NCBI GenBank assembly: GCA_003132905.1
Contig: PKZC01000348.1
Span: 11,315 to 20,715, forward strand
Direction of reading: 5' to 3'
DNA: 9,401 nt
Source of the DNA: Bryobacterales bacterium
GTDB taxonomy: Bacteria > Acidobacteriota > Terriglobia > Bryobacterales > Bryobacteraceae
The notes under the pieces were generated by a model. That model worked only from the letters and a program-made list of their open reading frames with translations. It was not told where the DNA came from and ran no database searches. Numbering within the stretch: the stretch's first letter is position 1; each line of letters starts with the position of its first letter. Below, in pieces: positions 7,028 to 9,401 of the stretch. Position numbers and translations under genes: made by a program.

Positions 7028-7747
7028 CGCAGCGCGCGTTCTCTTGTCCGGTTCCGCGGCCAGTCCGGATTCAATGATGTCTTCCATGATCCCGGTCATC
7101 ATGCGGATGGTGCGCAGCGAACTGATGCCAATCAGTTCCATATGAGCCGGGGTCAACGGCAGCGCATCCAACACCGCGTCCAGATCCCGCGTGTGTTGCG
7201 GATCGATCTTGGCGTGATACAGAAAACTACTGAAACATTTGAGCGAAAGATTGTTGCGCTTGGCTGCTTCTTCAAAGAATTCGGCCGGAGGCGGATTGCC
7301 TTCCATGGTGGCGATAAAGCCGGCCAGCGCGATGGGATTGTAGTGATGAATCCAGTAATATTGGACCCCCACCAACTGCGTTGCGCTTTCCTTGGGAAGC
7401 CGTTGGAGAATGGCCTGGCGATCCATACCCAGAGCTACGCCGTCATTGACGATCCACTCATGATGGCCCATCTCTTCAGGAATGTGATGGCGCAGGTAAT
7501 TACCAAAGTCCCGCAGGACGGGATCTTCAGCGTGCATCGGCAACTGGCAAGCCTTTTCGGCGGCCTGCATGAGAGGCACGCTGGCCCGAATGATGGAATG
7601 GCTCTGGTAAATGTATTCCCGGTAGATGCGCGGAAATTGCGGATGAGTCCAGAATGAGTGAGCAGTGTGTCCCAGCCGCCCGCCGAAAAGCCGGATCTTG
7701 GATCGAATAATTTGACTGTTCGGGACCCGTTCGCTAGCTTTGGCCAT
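7019..7747 (-). CDS. Haem-oxygenase-like diiron oxidase (iron-containing redox enzyme family)
   Basis: This 242-residue, mostly helical protein matches the haem-oxygenase-like diiron oxidase (HDO) superfamily, which includes UndA, SznF and CADD. These enzymes use a diiron centre and O2 to oxidise small molecules or amino-acid side chains. The visible ligand pattern is Glu92 and His95 (EEMGH), Glu149 (TMEG), and His178, Asp182 and His185 (HAKIDPQH, an H-x3-D-x2-H). Spacing agrees closely with UndA and CADD, so all six iron ligands appear intact. It is therefore an oxidase rather than a true haem oxygenase or a thiaminase-type TenA. No signal peptide or membrane segment is seen. The ATG at 7747 lies 12 bp after the stop of the 84-residue peptide gene and has a modest GGCGAGA-like site, so translational coupling is likely. 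It is the last gene of its operon, and its stop overlaps the methyltransferase stop. Its substrate is unknown; the neighbouring peptide is one candidate. Confidence 0.85.
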   Translation of the reverse strand: MAKASERVPNSQIIRSKIRLFGGRLGHTAHSFWTHPQFPRIYREYIYQSHSIIRASVPLMQAAEKACQLPMHAEDPVLRDFGNYLRHHIPEEMGHHEWIVNDGVALGMDRQAILQRLPKESATQLVGVQYYWIHHYNPIALAGFIATMEGNPPPAEFFEEAAKRNNLSLKCFSSFLYHAKIDPQHTRDLDAVLDALPLTPAHMELIGISSLRTIRMMTGIMEDIIESGLAAEPDKRTRAASA

Positions 7748-7759
7748 TCTCGCCAGTAT

Positions 7760-8014
7760 TTAGTAATACATTCCGTGCGTGGCGTGTTTGGAGAAAAACT
7801 TGGTCCCCATCTTAGTCTTGGTGGAGATGACCGCTGACACTTCGCTGGCCGAAAGCGACGCCAGGGCCTTCTTTTCAGCCGGTGTGAAATGCGGGTAGTC
7901 GGCAGGAATAACTCCTGCTTTCGTAAGCGCGGCCAGATTCTTGTCCGCACCGGTGGTTTTCGCACTCGCCGCTTTCTTAGCAGGCGCTTTTTTGGCGGAC
8001 GTTTTCATTGCCAT
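7760..8014 (-). CDS. Small Lys/Ala-rich peptide, candidate substrate of flanking oxidases
   Basis: The product is 84 residues and I do not recognise its family. Residues 1-22 are a basic Lys/Ala/Ser/Thr/Pro run resembling histone-H1-type or nucleoid-protein tails. The middle (about 25-66) looks helical, with ADYPHFTPAEKKAL followed by LSASEVSAVIS. The tail KFFSKHATHGMYY (72-84) is rich in His and aromatic residues and ends in two tyrosines. There is no Cys or Trp and no hydrophobic secretion signal. The ATG at 8014 has a strong site, AGAGGGA, about 7 bases upstream; a second in-frame ATG is codon 3. The gene lies 33 bp after the flavoprotein and 12 bp before the diiron oxidase on the same strand, so it is surely part of that operon. 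The possibilities are a ribosomally made peptide with an N-terminal leader and oxidised C-terminal core, a small partner protein, or a DNA-binding protein. The gene call is secure and the role is open. Confidence 0.8.
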   Translation of the reverse strand: MAMKTSAKKAPAKKAASAKTTGADKNLAALTKAGVIPADYPHFTPAEKKALASLSASEVSAVISTKTKMGTKFFSKHATHGMYY

Positions 8015-8047
8015 CGTTGGTCCCTCTTTCTTTTGTCGTTGGAGCTA

Positions 8048-9115
8048 TCAGGTTGATGTTATAACCGAGCTCTCGGAATTTGCAAGAGGATTCGATAGAA
8101 ATTCGAAATTTTGCAGCCAGACGGGTGGTTCCTCGAGTTCGGCATAGCGCGCTGCGAGTTGCCGCGCCTGATCCAGGAACTGATCGGCACACCAGCGGCG
8201 ATACAGCATGGCTCCCGCCTGCGCGTCCATTTCGTTATTTGTAATCTGAGCGATGAAATCTGCGGCCTTCATGCCACTGGACAACGCCCGCGCAACTCCG
8301 CTCGATGCCGCCGGATCAAGCACAGCGGCAGCGTCGCCGCAAAGAAAGTACCCAGCTCCCGCACATTCGGGAACCAAGCGCCAGGTGACGTCGGCCCCTC
8401 GAAAACGGACATCCGGAGAATCAAATGGAGAAGGAGGAACTGACCCGACGGCATCGGCAGCCAGTGAAAGTTGAACACATTGACAACAATCTTCCTGTAC
8501 TCGCGCCAGCCAAGTCCAGCCACATCCATGTTCGCGGAGTTCAGGAATTACTCCCAGATCGCAATCTCCGCGAAAGTAAGCGTATCGGGCCACCAGCCGG
8601 GGAGAAAAATCTTGCACGCGCAATCGGAGACTTCGCCGCAGAAGCCGATTCGCCCCGGAGGCGTCGACCAGGTTCCGGCAAAGCCACGTCTTACCTTCGG
8701 CCTCGATTCCAGCCACTAGACCGCCTCTCAGGATTACGCTAGCGTGGCTCACCGGTTGAACCACCGTCACGCCCGCGCGTAGCGCGCGATTCAGGAGAAT
8801 GGAATCCAAATCCGAACGCCAGCATTGATATCCAAAGCCCAGGCCGGATTGCCCTTCAAAAGGCACGAAAGCACGCTCGCCCGATCGTTCTCTGATCCAG
8901 CCTGGGTAGCGCAGGAACCCAGCCTTCGAAATGGCGTCAGCTACGCCCAACTCGTCGAATAGGCGTTCAACGTCAGGATGAAGCGCTTCGCCGGGTAGAT
9001 CTCGTGGGAAGTTCGCCTTCTCGATCAGGGCGACGTGCAAGCCGTGGGTGGCCGCGCGGATTGCCGCCGCGGAGCCGGCCGGACCGGCACCCACGACCAG
9101 TACGTCAAAAACCAC
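8048..9115 (-). CDS. FAD-dependent oxidoreductase, LodB/QhpG/flavin-halogenase-like, compact form
   Basis: This 355-residue flavoprotein of the p-hydroxybenzoate-hydroxylase fold begins at GTG 9115, which places the Rossmann motif GAGPAG at residues 9-14. Glu32 ends the second strand for FAD ribose binding. PGEALHP (41-47) resembles the GESL-P segment of flavin halogenases. RSDLD (100-104) is typical of the fold. CGDAAAVLDPAASSG (259-273) combines the second FAD site with the DP-x2-SSG loop shared by halogenases and LodB-like proteins. At the place of the halogenase WxWxIP motif it reads WTWLARV (200-206). The catalytic Lys region is not recognisable, and the protein is much shorter than tryptophan halogenases (over 500 residues). 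Hydroxylation or dehydrogenation is therefore likelier than halogenation. LodB and QhpG, from the same group, modify Trp in quinone-cofactor enzymes, a precedent for acting on a peptide. The gene begins 2 bp after the hydrolase stop and ends 33 bp before the peptide gene. A reductase for FAD is not seen nearby. Confidence 0.85.
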   Translation of the reverse strand: MVFDVLVVGAGPAGSAAAIRAATHGLHVALIEKANFPRDLPGEALHPDVERLFDELGVADAISKAGFLRYPGWIRERSGERAFVPFEGQSGLGFGYQCWRSDLDSILLNRALRAGVTVVQPVSHASVILRGGLVAGIEAEGKTWLCRNLVDASGANRLLRRSLRLRVQDFSPRLVARYAYFRGDCDLGVIPELREHGCGWTWLARVQEDCCQCVQLSLAADAVGSVPPSPFDSPDVRFRGADVTWRLVPECAGAGYFLCGDAAAVLDPAASSGVARALSSGMKAADFIAQITNNEMDAQAGAMLYRRWCADQFLDQARQLAARYAELEEPPVWLQNFEFLSNPLANSESSVITST

Positions 9116-9117
9116 GA

Positions 9118-9401
9118 CTACGCGAGTGCGCCTTTATACAACGCGGTCAGCTTGCCCCAAGCGCGGTCGGCCTCGGCTTTGTCGTAAGTAGGAGTGCCGT
9201 CCGCCTGCTTGGGCATATCCGGAACGCACCAGCCGTGATAACAGGTGGAGTAAACTTCAATCTCGGCCGGATTGCCCGCTGCAATGAACGCTTCCTTCAG
9301 CTTGTCTTTCGCGTCCGGTTGCTGCTTGTCGTCGCTCATCGCGATTCCGAAATACATCTTCGCCTTGATCTTCGGCGCGAGCAGATGCGGGCTGTCGGGC
9401 T
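9118..9401 (-). CDS. Dienelactone hydrolase family protein, C-terminal part (cut at right edge)
   Basis: The frame stays open to the window edge. Codons before the internal ATG at 9357 encode PDSPHLLAPKIKAK, which reads on into MYFGIAMSDD, the pattern expected of dienelactone-hydrolase relatives. The ATG is therefore an internal methionine and about 93 C-terminal residues are visible. These alpha/beta-hydrolases open dienelactones or cleave small esters with a Cys-Asp-His triad. The His is seen in YHGWCVPD, the HGF/HGW motif, and the Asp is probably in the AMSDD segment; the Cys nucleophile lies outside the window. The tail YDKAEADRAWGKLTALY is also typical of the family. It is the most upstream visible gene of the - strand operon, ending 2 bp before the flavoprotein start, so the two are co-transcribed. 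Whether it takes part in the same pathway is unknown. Confidence 0.85.
   Translation of the reverse strand, partial: PDSPHLLAPKIKAKMYFGIAMSDDKQQPDAKDKLKEAFIAAGNPAEIEVYSTCYHGWCVPDMPKQADGTPTYDKAEADRAWGKLTALYKGALA

Noticed and set aside
7019..7747. Naming the diiron oxidase a TenA thiaminase or a true haem oxygenase
   Set aside because: The six-ligand E/H/E/H/D/H pattern is that of haem-oxygenase-like diiron oxidases, and no thiamine or haem genes are nearby.
7760..8014. Naming the small peptide a histone H1-like DNA-binding protein
   Set aside because: Only the first 22 residues look histone-like. The rest and the operon position between two oxidases do not fit a simple nucleoid protein, so the role is left open.
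8048..9115. Naming the flavoprotein a tryptophan halogenase
   Set aside because: The WxWxIP motif is not preserved, the catalytic Lys region is not recognisable and the protein is too short, so only the wider fold family is claimed.
9118..9357. A stand-alone 79-residue protein starting at the ATG at 9357
   Set aside because: Codons upstream of the ATG continue the dienelactone-hydrolase pattern (DSPHLLAPKIK) without a stop to the window edge, so the ATG is internal to a longer gene.

Overview
The window is GC-rich bacterial DNA, densely packed, with seven complete genes and one gene cut at each edge. No rRNA, tRNA, CRISPR array, insertion sequence or clear intrinsic terminator was seen. The mix suggests a soil-type Acidobacteriota genome (Bryobacterales/Solibacter-like) or a close ecological analogue. 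It includes a Ser/Thr kinase fused to a TolB-like/TPR region, a kumamolisin-type S53 peptidase, a paralog-rich 'STGPRT..GK' hypothetical protein and many stand-alone redox enzymes. This taxonomic guess is inference from gene content only.

Layout, left to right. (1) On the + strand lies the 3' part of a berberine-bridge-type FAD oxidase (1-1302, cut at the left edge). It is followed by a very C-rich hypothetical gene (1484-2236) and a 749-residue kinase-TolB-like-TPR protein (2277-4526). (2) The kinase runs head-on into an S53 pro-peptidase gene on the - strand (4480-5985), and the two coding regions share 47 bp. (3) A 61-bp divergent gap carries promoter-like hexamers for the peptidase and for a SAM-dependent methyltransferase on the + strand (6047-7027). 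(4) The methyltransferase ends in a 9-bp tail-to-tail overlap with a - strand operon. Read in its own direction, that operon is: dienelactone-hydrolase-type enzyme (cut at the right edge, 9401-9118), compact LodB/halogenase-like flavoprotein (9115-8048), 84-residue Lys/Ala-rich peptide ending in Met-Tyr-Tyr (8014-7760), and haem-oxygenase-like diiron oxidase (7747-7019).

The last operon is the most interesting part. A short peptide with a strong ribosome binding site sits between a flavoprotein related to peptide/protein-modifying monooxygenases and a diiron oxidase with all six expected metal ligands, with gaps of 2, 33 and 12 bp. One reading is a small oxidative peptide-maturation (RiPP-like) cassette with the peptide as substrate. 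That is an inference: it rests on gene order, on family knowledge and on the shape of the peptide, not on a recognised named system. The genes outside the operon show no obvious shared pathway.
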